DNA from: Halogranum amylolyticum
GTDB taxonomy: Archaea; Halobacteriota; Halobacteria; Halobacteriales; Haloferacaceae
DNA length: 64,000 bases
Reading direction: 5' to 3'
Assembly (NCBI RefSeq): GCF_900110465.1
Contig: NZ_FODV01000002.1
Coordinates: 186,001-250,000 of the forward strand
The notes below the pieces were generated by a model. It did not search any database. It worked only from the letters and a program-made list of their open reading frames with translations, and was not told the DNA's origin. Below, piece after piece: positions 41,578 to 50,314 of this stretch (position 1 is its first letter; every line of letters starts with the position of its first letter). Both the position numbers and the translations under genes were made by a program.

Positions 41578-43319
41578 GCTTGGAGCGTCTCCTTGATGTT
41601 CTCTGCGAGTTCGTCGGCCTTGAACTGCACGCCGTTGTACTTGTTCACGCGCTTGACGCGACGCAGGGCGTCGTGTTCGAGGACGTCCGCGAACTGTCCG
41701 CTCTCGTTACACTCGACGACGACGACCTCGTCGGCGTCGCTGATCTCCTCGGAGAGGTCCGGACGCGGGAAGAGATACGGTACCGAGAGGAGGCGGACGT
41801 CGACGCCCTCCTCCTCGAGGAACCCCATCGCCTCCACGATAGTCCCCTCGTTGGACCCCCACGTGATGACGAGCTGGTCGGAGTCGGGGTTACCGAACTC
41901 GCGCGGGCTCCAGTCCTCACGTTCCTTCGCCGTCTCGACTTTCTTGTTGCGCTTGTCGACCTGTTTGACGCGCATCTCGGTGTCTTCGGTCCGGCGCCCG
42001 AGTTCGTCGTGTTCGAGCCCGGTGGACATGTGAGCACCACCCGACGTGCCGGGGAAGGCACGCGGGCTGATACCGTCCTCGGCGAGCGCGTGCGGTTGGA
42101 ACTGTCCCTTCTCGTTCTGCCACTCGTCGATGGTGTCGTCGTCGACGACGTTGCCGCGTTCGATCTCGACTGCGTCCATGTCGAACGCCTCCGGCGGGAA
42201 CGTCTGCTCGGTGACGGCCATCGCGAGGTCCGAGAGGACGTACACCGGCGTCTGGTACTTCTCGGCGAGGTTGAACGCCTCGACCGTCTTCCAGAAACAC
42301 TCGGAGACCGAGGTCGGCGCGAGGACGAACCGCGGGATCTCGCCGTGGCCGCCGAACAGCGCCATGTTGAGGTCGCCCTGCTCCTGTTTCGTCGGCATCC
42401 CCGTCGAGGGGCCCGAGCGCATGACGTCACAGATGACGAGCGGCGTCTCGGAGGTGGCGATGAGGCCGAACGTCTCGGCCATGAGGTCGATCCCGGGGCC
42501 GGAGGTCGCCGTCATCGACCGCGCGCCGGCGCGTGCGGCACCGAGTGCGATGTTGATGGCGGAGAGTTCGTCTTCGGCCTGGATGACGTGGCCGCCGTAC
42601 TGCTCGATCCGACCCGTCAGGTACTCCATCACGTTCGTCGCGGGCGTGATGGGGTAGCCGGCGTAGAACCGACAGCCGGCAGCGATGGCGCCCATCCCGA
42701 TGGCCTCGTCGCCGTTCAGGAGGACGTAGTCGTTGTCCGTTGTCTCGAGGTCGTAGTCGAACTCGTGGTCGAACTCGTCGGCGACGTAGTTCTGCCCTGC
42801 GCGAGCAGCTTCTTTGTTGTTGTCGACGAGTTTCTGTCCCTTGCTCCCGAAGCGCTTCTCGAGTGCGCTGTCGAGGTTCTCGATGGGGAAGTCTGTCACC
42901 TCACAGGCCGCACCGAGGGCGACGACGTTGCGCATGATGGCACCACCGGCCTCCTCGGCGAGGCTCTTGAGGGGGACGTCCAGCCCGATCATCCCCTCGG
43001 GGATCTCGACGTTCTGCATCGAGGTGCGCTCACCGTCGTAGATGATGACGCTACCTTCGTGCAGCTCGTCGAGGTTCTCCTCGATGGTACGCGGTGTCAG
43101 CGCGATGAGAACGTCGAGTCGGTCCACGACACTTTGGACCTGGTCAACGGACGTGCGGACTTTGTACGCCGTGTATCCACCGCGGATACGGGAGGCGAAG
43201 TCCTTCGACGTGAACACGTGCCGGCCAGCCCTCGAAAGTGCCTGAGCGAAGATCTTCCCTGTGGAGTCGATTCCATCGCCGGCTTCCCCGCCGATGGCCC
43301 AGTTGAAGTCCGCAGGCAT
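41574..43319 (-). CDS. korA: 2-oxoacid:ferredoxin oxidoreductase alpha subunit (2-oxoglutarate type)
   Basis: 581 residues, a fusion of gamma and alpha domains: the N-terminal gamma part (1-190) with GGEAGDGIDSTGKIFAQ, then the pyrimidine-binding part with MGAIAAGCRFYAGYPITPATNVMEYL, and a C-terminal domain (about 450-575). Partner of KorB, same transcript, start codons coupled by ATGA. Carries no Fe-S cluster motif itself, as usual in haloarchaeal enzymes. Confidence 0.92.
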   Translation of the reverse strand: MPADFNWAIGGEAGDGIDSTGKIFAQALSRAGRHVFTSKDFASRIRGGYTAYKVRTSVDQVQSVVDRLDVLIALTPRTIEENLDELHEGSVIIYDGERTSMQNVEIPEGMIGLDVPLKSLAEEAGGAIMRNVVALGAACEVTDFPIENLDSALEKRFGSKGQKLVDNNKEAARAGQNYVADEFDHEFDYDLETTDNDYVLLNGDEAIGMGAIAAGCRFYAGYPITPATNVMEYLTGRIEQYGGHVIQAEDELSAINIALGAARAGARSMTATSGPGIDLMAETFGLIATSETPLVICDVMRSGPSTGMPTKQEQGDLNMALFGGHGEIPRFVLAPTSVSECFWKTVEAFNLAEKYQTPVYVLSDLAMAVTEQTFPPEAFDMDAVEIERGNVVDDDTIDEWQNEKGQFQPHALAEDGISPRAFPGTSGGAHMSTGLEHDELGRRTEDTEMRVKQVDKRNKKVETAKEREDWSPREFGNPDSDQLVITWGSNEGTIVEAMGFLEEEGVDVRLLSVPYLFPRPDLSEEISDADEVVVVECNESGQFADVLEHDALRRVKRVNKYNGVQFKADELAENIKETLQA

Positions 43320-43480
43320 GTGTCTCGGAGGTTTCCTTTGTCGGATGAAAAGCCTTCTGAAAAACCCGGTCGCCTTCCGGTGGACGAACGGTCAGTTCTG
43401 TGATGTGCCTGCCAGACCGTGGCGTGCCACGCCGATACGCGATGAGAAGGCCCTTTGGTCACCCACGAGTAGGACCGCGT

Positions 43481-44119
43481 ATGGACGCTACCGTCACTGT
43501 CACTGCCGCTAACCCCGTCGGTCCCGACACCGTCGCCATCGAGTTCGAGTCGCCCGAGGGGTTCGACGCCGAACCCGGTCAGTTCGTCAAGCTCTCGGCC
43601 ACCATCGACGGCGAGGGGTACGCTCGCTTCTACACGCTCTCCTCTCCGGACGTCTCGGACACCTTCGAGGTCACCGTCGGCATCGACTCCGAGGAAGGCG
43701 GACCGTTCAGCGAGTTCCTCGCCGACCTCGGTGAGGGCGACGAGGTGGCGATGTCCGGCCCCTACGGGTCGGATCACTACGAGGGCGAGTCCCGCGTGGT
43801 CGTCCTCGCGGGTGGGCCGGGCGTCGGTCCCGCCGTCGCCATCGCCGAGCGCGCGCTCGCCGACGGTCACGAGGCGGCCGTCGTCTACAAAGACGGCGAC
43901 CCGGCCCACGAGGAGCGACTCACGGCGCTCGAAGCCGCCGACGCCGAGGTCGTCGTCACCGACGGCGACATCACCGACGCCGTCGCCGAGGCGGTTACGG
44001 GTGCGGAAGGCGAGCAGGTGTTCGTCTACGGCTTCGCCGCCTTCGTCGACGAGGCGTTAGAGGCGCTGGAAGCCGCCGGCGGCGACGTCGACGGCACGAA
44101 GGTCGAGAACTTCGGCTGA
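43481..44119 (+). CDS. FAD-dependent oxidoreductase (ferredoxin reductase family)
   Basis: 212 residues from ATG 43481; an extra 27 codons upstream are basic and cross the divergent promoter. FNR-type module: the FAD-binding barrel with RFYTLSSP, then an NAD(P)-binding domain with VVVLAGGPGVGPAVAIAERAL. No iron-sulfur domain. Likely transfers electrons between NAD(P)H and a ferredoxin or other carrier; adjacency to korAB, which reduces ferredoxin, makes a ferredoxin partner attractive. Confidence 0.88.
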   Translation: MDATVTVTAANPVGPDTVAIEFESPEGFDAEPGQFVKLSATIDGEGYARFYTLSSPDVSDTFEVTVGIDSEEGGPFSEFLADLGEGDEVAMSGPYGSDHYEGESRVVVLAGGPGVGPAVAIAERALADGHEAAVVYKDGDPAHEERLTALEAADAEVVVTDGDITDAVAEAVTGAEGEQVFVYGFAAFVDEALEALEAAGGDVDGTKVENFG

Positions 44120-44192
44120 AGGCGTCGAGTCACGTCCACGAGACTGTCGCGACGCGGGTCCGCACCCGCACCGGAACCCTGAACGTCTCTTC

Positions 44193-44447
44193 TCACTCGG
44201 CCAGTTCCTCGTTGTCACCATCGAACCGTACCGGAACTCGTACCGCGCGCGGCGTCACGTCGAGTACGTCCTGAACCTCGTGTGTCGGTTCCGAGACAAC
44301 GGTCCCGTTCCGGTCGACTCCCCGGACGAGTTCGACCTCGATACCCGCTGCGGTCGTGCCCCACACGACGCCGTCGGTCTTCTCGAGTCGCTCGTCGACC
44401 ACCGCTCGTACGGCGTCGAGGGCGACGTCGACACACTCGTCTTCGGC
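44193..44447 (-). pseudogene. Cut-off C-terminal part of the duplicated-domain lipoprotein
   Basis: Continues the frame of the gene at 44448-45242 beyond its TAG without shift, to a second stop at 44193-44195. It encodes AEDECVDVALDAVRAVVDERL ... NGTVVSEPTHEVQDVLDVTPRAVRVPVRFDG, clearly homologous to repeat 1 of the same protein (QCAEAALDPAWRVVEGHL ... EGTVVSAPPVTFDELLDLTPRSVTATVSLDG). It is thus the missing half of repeat 2. A short internal start exists at 44402 but has no promoter. Considered part of a nonsense-mutated gene. Confidence 0.7.
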
Positions 44448-45242
44448 CTACGACCGGAGCGTCGTCTCCCCGTCGTCGAAACTGACTCCCGAACGATGCA
44501 CTACGGCCGGGTTCTCGGCACTGATCGCCGGTGCGCGGCCCCGGACGGTCTGTGCAGACGACTCCGAACTCCCCGCTCTCGCCGTCTCGTTCTCGGATGC
44601 GACCTCGACCTCTCGTTGCTCCTCGAGGTCGAGTTCGAACTCCTGTCCCTCCGGCGTCCGTACCCCGATGACCTGCACCGGAACCGTGTGCGTCGCCGTC
44701 TCGCCGTCGAGCGAGACGGTCGCCGTCACCGATCTCGGAGTGAGATCGAGGAGTTCGTCGAAGGTGACGGGCGGCGCGGAGACGACGGTCCCCTCGTCGT
44801 CGACGGTGATCGTGTGCGAGAACTCGACGACCATCCCCGGGAAACTGGAGGCGACGCCCCGGCCGAGACCAGTGTCGTCGCCGTCGAGGTGTCCCTCGAC
44901 GACGCGCCACGCCGGGTCGAGGGCGGCCTCGGCGCACTGGAGCTGTGACCACCGGCCGAACGGCATCGTGTCGGTCGCGACCACGCTCGACTCGTTCATC
45001 AGCGACGGGAACCGGACGGCGTTCTCCTCGGGGAGATAGTCGAGCTCCGGGTCGTCGACGACGACGGTCTCCCCGAGCGTCAGCGGATCGGCCCGCCCCT
45101 GTCGTGGGCCGCGTTCGTAGGGACCCGTCGTCCGATCGTAGGCGCGAGCGCCGGTGCTGGCGACGCGGGAGAGGCAGCCGGAGAGACTGAACGAGAGACT
45201 ACCGACGACGGCGAGGAGGGCGTCCCGTCGAGTGGGCGGCAT
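44448..45242 (-). CDS. Haloarchaeal lipoprotein, truncated by in-frame amber codon
   Basis: 264 residues from MPPTRRDALLA. A Tat-type RR signal and lipobox LSGC predict export and lipid anchoring. The mature part holds a domain of about 100 residues (PEENAVRFPSL ... TATVSLDGETATHTVPVQV) and the beginning of a second copy (ISAENPAVVHRSGV ...). The TAG at 44448-44450 stops the protein inside copy 2. Aligning the two copies from the shared Cys, the TAG sits where copy 1 has Trp (GRWSQLQC versus RS-stop-AEDEC), so a single TGG to TAG change is likely. Function unknown. TATA lies about 27 bases upstream. Confidence 0.7.
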   Translation of the reverse strand: MPPTRRDALLAVVGSLSFSLSGCLSRVASTGARAYDRTTGPYERGPRQGRADPLTLGETVVVDDPELDYLPEENAVRFPSLMNESSVVATDTMPFGRWSQLQCAEAALDPAWRVVEGHLDGDDTGLGRGVASSFPGMVVEFSHTITVDDEGTVVSAPPVTFDELLDLTPRSVTATVSLDGETATHTVPVQVIGVRTPEGQEFELDLEEQREVEVASENETARAGSSESSAQTVRGRAPAISAENPAVVHRSGVSFDDGETTLRS

Positions 45243-45388
45243 GTCGCCACGGAGTCGAGAGCGCACTAAGTACTTTCTGTTTCGCTGACTACTCTCATCT
45301 AGAGATTGTTCATTTGATATACTAAACTGAGTCTATACTCGATGCAGAGACTGAAAAGACTATACCGCGCGCTGGAGGTGGTCGACCC

Positions 45389-46342
45389 ATGAACCGATCG
45401 CCGACACGAGTCGCCGTCCTCGTGCTGACGCTGTGTACCCTGACGGCTCTCTCGCTAGGTGTCGTCCTCGCCGACGGCGACGGACAGTCGATCGTCGTCG
45501 ACGACGCCGTCGAGACGGAGACGCGGACAGTCACGCTCTTCGAGGAGAACTACACCGTCTCGGAGACCGCGCGCGTGAGCGCCGGTGACGAGTTCTCCGT
45601 CGACGTCAGAAACGCCTCGACCACCTACGTCCACCTCTACGACGCCGACGGGGCGCTCCTCGTCGAGTACCCGGTCGGCGTCGGCGAGCCGGCGACGTTC
45701 GCGACGGCGAACCGCTCGCCCGGCGAGTACGTCCTCGCGACGCACGACGCCGAGGGGAACTTCGACACCGCCAAACCGCTGGTCGTCACCGCCTACGACA
45801 CGTCGCTCTCCGCGAGCACCGCATCCGCGGACGGTGAGGCTGCCGAGACCTCCTTCACCGTGAACGCCACCCATCGTGCGGACGCACCCGCCGCAGACGA
45901 CGTCGTGGTCGTCGTCCGCGGCGACGACGGCGTCACGCGGGTGAACGCCTCCGAGTCGGAGGGAGGGAACTACACCGCGACGACCAATCTCGCGCCCGGC
46001 GAGTACCGCGCCTACGCCGAACTCCGCGCCGGCGGCGAGCGCGTAGGGCTGAGCGACATGACGACGGTGACCGTCTCCGACGGAACGGGACAGGGGAGTC
46101 AGACCGACGAGACTGACGAGGCGGGCGGGACGAACGGAACCGAGGCCACGACGAGCGAACGCTCGCCGACCGCCTCGGGTGACGACGCGACGGGCGGGAT
46201 GGCGGAGTTGCTCCCGTCGAGTCTCACCGACGGCCGACTGGCCGAACTGCTGAACACCCCGGCGCTCCTCGCGGGTCTGTTCCTCGGGGGTCTCGTACTC
46301 TCGACTGCGGTGTACCAGTTGATCTACTCGCTGCGCCGGTAG
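45389..46342 (+). CDS. Secreted, C-terminally anchored surface protein, hypothetical
   Basis: 317 residues. Signal peptide (8-28, cut near VLADG), then two beta-rich segments (about 45-130 and 150-230) like Ig or CARDB folds. Several N-glycosylation sequons (NYT, NAS, NRS, NAT, NGT) are seen. A Thr/Gly/Ser/Asp linker (230-270) precedes a membrane helix (291-312) with an Arg-Arg end. Topology suggests a pseudoperiplasmic or surface glycoprotein. gactataccg (about 45353-45362) is the TATA element and ggaggt lies 11 bases before ATG. Confidence 0.75.
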   Translation: MNRSPTRVAVLVLTLCTLTALSLGVVLADGDGQSIVVDDAVETETRTVTLFEENYTVSETARVSAGDEFSVDVRNASTTYVHLYDADGALLVEYPVGVGEPATFATANRSPGEYVLATHDAEGNFDTAKPLVVTAYDTSLSASTASADGEAAETSFTVNATHRADAPAADDVVVVVRGDDGVTRVNASESEGGNYTATTNLAPGEYRAYAELRAGGERVGLSDMTTVTVSDGTGQGSQTDETDEAGGTNGTEATTSERSPTASGDDATGGMAELLPSSLTDGRLAELLNTPALLAGLFLGGLVLSTAVYQLIYSLRR

Positions 46343-46442
46343 CTCCGTTCTCCTTCTCTCCTCTCCGCTCGCGACATCGCTCTCGACGTCGTCGCCCGCG
46401 GACCCGAATCCTTAATCAATAGTCCGGCAAAACTTACACGTC

Positions 46443-48143
46443 ATGTACGACGAGGACGACCTCGCGGAGATCCGTGAATCTCGAGACGAGTGGGAGTCGG
46501 AGACCCGCGACCCGCTTCTCGACCGCCACGGCGAGCGAAAAGAGCGGTTCGCCACCGTCTCGAACCTCCAGATAGACGACCTCTACACCCCGAACGACGT
46601 CGCCGACCTCGACTACGAGGAGGATCTCGGCTTCCCCGGTGAGTTCCCCTACACCCGCGGCGTCTACCCGACGATGTACCGCGGGCGGACGTGGACGATG
46701 CGACAGTTCGCCGGGTTCGGCACGGCCGAGGAGACGAACGAACGTTTCCACTTCCTCGTCGAAAACGGACAAACAGGGCTGTCGACGGCGTTCGACATGC
46801 CCTCGCTGATGGGGAAGGACTCCGACGACCCGCTCTCGGACGGCGAGGTCGGCAAGGAGGGCGTCGCCGTCGATACGCTCCGCGACATGGAGATCCTCTT
46901 CGACGGCATCGACATCGGCGATGTCACCACCTCCTTCACCATCAACCCCTCCGCGCCCGTCGTCTACGCGATGTACGTCGCTCTCGCCGACCAGCGCGGC
47001 GTCTCGCGCGAGCAGATCGGGGGTACCTTCCAGAACGACATGCTGAAGGAGTTCATCGCGCAGAAGGAGTGGGTCATCCCGCCGGAACCGTCGCTGAAAC
47101 TCGTCACCGACACCGTCGAGTTCGCCGCCGCGGAGACGCCGCGCATCCGACCGATCTCCGTCTCGGGGTACCACATCCGCGAGGCCGGGTCGACGGCGGT
47201 ACAGGAGCTCGCGTTCACTCTCGCCGACGGGTTCGCCTACGTCGAGGACGCGGTAGAGCGCGGGATGGACGTCGACGAGTTCGCCCCGCAACTCTCCTTC
47301 TTCTTCAACTCCCACAACTCCATCTTCGAGGAGGTCGCGAAGTTCCGGGCCGCCCGACGCATCTACGCCCGCGTGATGGACGAGTGGTACGGTGCCGAAG
47401 ACGAGCGCTCGAAGCAGCTGAAGTTCCACACCCAGACGGCGGGACAGTCGCTGACGGCTCAACAGCCGCTGAACAACATCGTCCGGGTGACGATCCAGGC
47501 GCTGGCGGGCGTCCTCGGCGGCACTCAGTCGCTGCACACCAACTCCTTCGACGAGGCGATGGCGCTTCCCAGCGAGGAGGCGGTCCGCGTCGCCCTGCGC
47601 ACTCAGCAGATCATCGCCGAGGAGTCCGGCGCGGCCGACAGCGTCGACCCGCTGGCGGGCAGTTTCATGGTCGAGTCGCTCACCGACGAGGTGGAGGCCG
47701 AGACGATGGCCTACATCGAGGAGATCAAAGAGATGGGCGACGGCTCCGTCCGCGACGGCGTGCTCGCCGGCATCGAGGAGGGGTACTTCCACCGCGAGAT
47801 CCAGGACGCCTCTTACGAGTACCAAGAGCGCGTCGAGGAGGGCGAAGAGGTCGTCGTCGGCGTCAACAAGTATAGCAGCGACGAGGACACCGAGACCGAC
47901 CTGCTGCACGTCTCCGACGAGGTACAGCAGCGGCAGCTCGCCCGACTCGACGAGGTCAAAGCCGAACGCGACGACGAGGCCGTCGAGGCCGCTCTCGACG
48001 AACTCCGCGAGACCATCGAGAACGAGGAGAACGTCATGCCCGTGCTCGTCGACGCCGTGAAGGCCTACGCCACCATGGGCGAGATCATGGACGTCTTCGA
48101 GGCGAAGTACGGTGCGTACCGCGAGAAGATCGGGTTGGCCTGA
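46443..48143 (+). CDS. mcmA1: Methylmalonyl-CoA mutase large subunit, catalytic chain
   Basis: 566 residues, the substrate-binding TIM barrel without the B12 domain, as in archaeal split mutases. FPYTRGVYPTMYRGRTWTMRQFAGFG (active-site Tyr/Arg region, about 66-91) and the segment around FHTQTAGQSLTAQQPLNNIVR are diagnostic. Interconverts methylmalonyl-CoA and succinyl-CoA. The B12-binding chain and MeaB lie 11 kb away at 57.9-59.4 kb. It is followed by acetyl-CoA synthetase. Leaderless behind TATA-like cttaatcaat (about 46410). Confidence 0.94.
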   Translation: MYDEDDLAEIRESRDEWESETRDPLLDRHGERKERFATVSNLQIDDLYTPNDVADLDYEEDLGFPGEFPYTRGVYPTMYRGRTWTMRQFAGFGTAEETNERFHFLVENGQTGLSTAFDMPSLMGKDSDDPLSDGEVGKEGVAVDTLRDMEILFDGIDIGDVTTSFTINPSAPVVYAMYVALADQRGVSREQIGGTFQNDMLKEFIAQKEWVIPPEPSLKLVTDTVEFAAAETPRIRPISVSGYHIREAGSTAVQELAFTLADGFAYVEDAVERGMDVDEFAPQLSFFFNSHNSIFEEVAKFRAARRIYARVMDEWYGAEDERSKQLKFHTQTAGQSLTAQQPLNNIVRVTIQALAGVLGGTQSLHTNSFDEAMALPSEEAVRVALRTQQIIAEESGAADSVDPLAGSFMVESLTDEVEAETMAYIEEIKEMGDGSVRDGVLAGIEEGYFHREIQDASYEYQERVEEGEEVVVGVNKYSSDEDTETDLLHVSDEVQQRQLARLDEVKAERDDEAVEAALDELRETIENEENVMPVLVDAVKAYATMGEIMDVFEAKYGAYREKIGLA

Positions 48144-48298
48144 GCAGGCAACGTCTCGAGCGCGGCGGCGTGAGCAGGTCTGCGACCCTCCCGTGGACGG
48201 GGGGTTCGGCGTTCGTCGTTTTCTCCGCTTCGTCCCCTCGCGAGCACCGTCTCCGAACCCGGCGTAGGTTTATCGTGTCTGATTCGGTAACGTTGAGT

Positions 48299-50284
48299 AT
48301 GGTGGACGATGACACGGAGCTCGAAGCACGACTCGAGGAACAGGAGACGTTCGACCCCTCCGAGGAGTTCGTCGCGCAGGCGAACGTCACCGACGAGGGG
48401 ATCTACGAGGAGTTCGAGGAGAACTGGCCGGAGTGTTGGGATCGCGCTGGGAAACTCCTCGACTGGGACACCCGGTACGACGAGATCCTCGACGACTCGA
48501 ACCCGCCGTTCTACGAGTGGTTCGCCGACGGGACGCTGAACGCGGCGTACAACTGCGTCGACCGCCACGTCGAGAACGGCGACAAGAACCGCGTGGCGAT
48601 CAAGTGGGAGGGAGAACTCGGCGACACGCGCACGTACACGTATCAGGACCTCTATCGCGAGGTGAACGAGTTCGCGGCGGCGCTCCGCGACCTCGGCGTC
48701 GAGGAGGACGACGTCGTCACGCTGTACATGCCGATGGTACCGGAGTTACCCATCGCCATGCTGGCGTGTGCGCGTATCGGTGCGCCCCACTCGGTGGTGT
48801 TCGCGGGGTTCTCCGCGGAGGCGCTCGGGACCCGGATGCGGTCTGCGGACTCGGAGTATCTCGTCACCTGTGACGGCTACTACCGCCGCGGCGACGCGCT
48901 CGATCACCTCGCGAAAGCCAACGAGGGGCTGGAGAGTCTCGACCACGACGTCGAGACGGTCGTCGTCGACCGCCTCGGCGACGCGGGTCACGGCCACGGG
49001 CTAACAGAGAACCAACACGACTACGCCGAACTCGTCGCCGAACAGAGCGGCAACCGCGTCGACCCCGTCGAACGCGGCGCGGAAGACATGCTGTTCCTGA
49101 TGTACACCTCGGGGACCACCGGTCAACCGAAGGGGGTCAAACACACCACCGGCGGCTATCTCGCCTACGCGGCGTGGACCACCCACGCCGTCCTCGACGT
49201 GAAACCGCGAGACACCTACTGGTGTGCGGCCGACATCGGCTGGATTACAGGCCACTCCTACATCGTCTACGGACCGCTCGCGCTCGGGACAACGACGCTG
49301 ATGTACGAAGGGACGCCTGACTACCCGGAGCGCGACCGCCTCTGGGAACTCGTCGAGAAGTACAGCGTCGACATCTTCTACACCGCGCCGACGGCGATCC
49401 GCGCGTTCATGAAGTGGGGGAGCAAGTTCCCCGAGCGACGTGACCTGTCCTCGCTGCGCCTGCTCGGCACTGTGGGCGAACCGATCAACCCGCGGGCGTG
49501 GAAGTGGTACTACCGCCACATCGGCGAGGAGGAGTGCCCCATCGTCGACACGTGGTGGCAGACCGAGACCGGCGGGATGATGATCACGACGTTGCCGGGC
49601 GTCGGCACGATGAAACCGGGGTCGGCGGGGCCGCCGCTCCCCGGTATCGACGCGACGGTCGTCGACACGAAGGGCGAACCCGTCGAGGCGGGCCGAGCAG
49701 GCTATCTCACGGTCGACGAACCGTGGCCGGGGATGCTCCGGACGCTCTACAACAACGACGAACGATTCATCGACGAGTACTGGCGGGAGTACTCGGACGT
49801 CGACAGCGACGACCCCGACGACTGGGTGTACTTCCCCGAGGACGGCGCGAAGATCGACGAAGACGGCTACATCACCATCCTCGGCCGCGTCGACGACGTA
49901 CTCAACGTCTCCGGTCACCGACTGGGGACGATGGAGATCGAGTCGGCGATCGTCGGCGTCGAGGGCGTCGCCGAGGCCGCCGTCGTCGGCGGCGAGCACG
50001 ACGTGAAGGGCGAGGCCGTCTACGCCTACGTCATCCTCGAGGACGGCTACGACGACGACGAGGAGATGCGCGAGCGCATCGTCGCGGGCGTCGAAGACGC
50101 CATCGGCCCGATCGCTCGCCCCGAACAGGTTATCTTCACCCCCGAACTCCCCAAGACGCGCTCGGGGAAGATCATGCGTCGCCTGCTCGAAGAGATCGCC
50201 AACGGCGAGGAGGAACTCGGCGACACCACGACGCTGCGGAACCCCGACGTCGTCGAGGAGATCCAGCGGAAAGCCCAGCGGTAG
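48299..50284 (+). CDS. acs: Acetate-CoA ligase (acetyl-CoA synthetase)
   Basis: 661 residues from MVDDDTELEARL; 43 upstream codons belong to the promoter (TATA ggtttatcg about 27 bases before ATG). AMP-forming ANL enzyme: MYTSGTTGQPKGVKHTTGG phosphate loop, TWWQTETGG core motif, DDVLNVSGHRLGT hinge and PKTRSGKIMRRLL with the acetylatable catalytic Lys. Full length. Activates acetate for the citric acid cycle or biosynthesis. Neighbours on the same theme: mutase and acyl-CoA ligase. Confidence 0.95.
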   Translation: MVDDDTELEARLEEQETFDPSEEFVAQANVTDEGIYEEFEENWPECWDRAGKLLDWDTRYDEILDDSNPPFYEWFADGTLNAAYNCVDRHVENGDKNRVAIKWEGELGDTRTYTYQDLYREVNEFAAALRDLGVEEDDVVTLYMPMVPELPIAMLACARIGAPHSVVFAGFSAEALGTRMRSADSEYLVTCDGYYRRGDALDHLAKANEGLESLDHDVETVVVDRLGDAGHGHGLTENQHDYAELVAEQSGNRVDPVERGAEDMLFLMYTSGTTGQPKGVKHTTGGYLAYAAWTTHAVLDVKPRDTYWCAADIGWITGHSYIVYGPLALGTTTLMYEGTPDYPERDRLWELVEKYSVDIFYTAPTAIRAFMKWGSKFPERRDLSSLRLLGTVGEPINPRAWKWYYRHIGEEECPIVDTWWQTETGGMMITTLPGVGTMKPGSAGPPLPGIDATVVDTKGEPVEAGRAGYLTVDEPWPGMLRTLYNNDERFIDEYWREYSDVDSDDPDDWVYFPEDGAKIDEDGYITILGRVDDVLNVSGHRLGTMEIESAIVGVEGVAEAAVVGGEHDVKGEAVYAYVILEDGYDDDEEMRERIVAGVEDAIGPIARPEQVIFTPELPKTRSGKIMRRLLEEIANGEEELGDTTTLRNPDVVEEIQRKAQR

Positions 50285-50314
50285 CACGAACGGTCGTCTC
50301 GCACCGAGTCGCGT

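Noticed and set aside
44448..44450. Pyrrolysine-encoding TAG
   Set aside because: No pyrrolysine genes in the window, other genes here use TAG as a stop (for example acs and korB neighbours end in TAG or TGA), and the position aligns with Trp in the sister repeat; a nonsense mutation is simpler.
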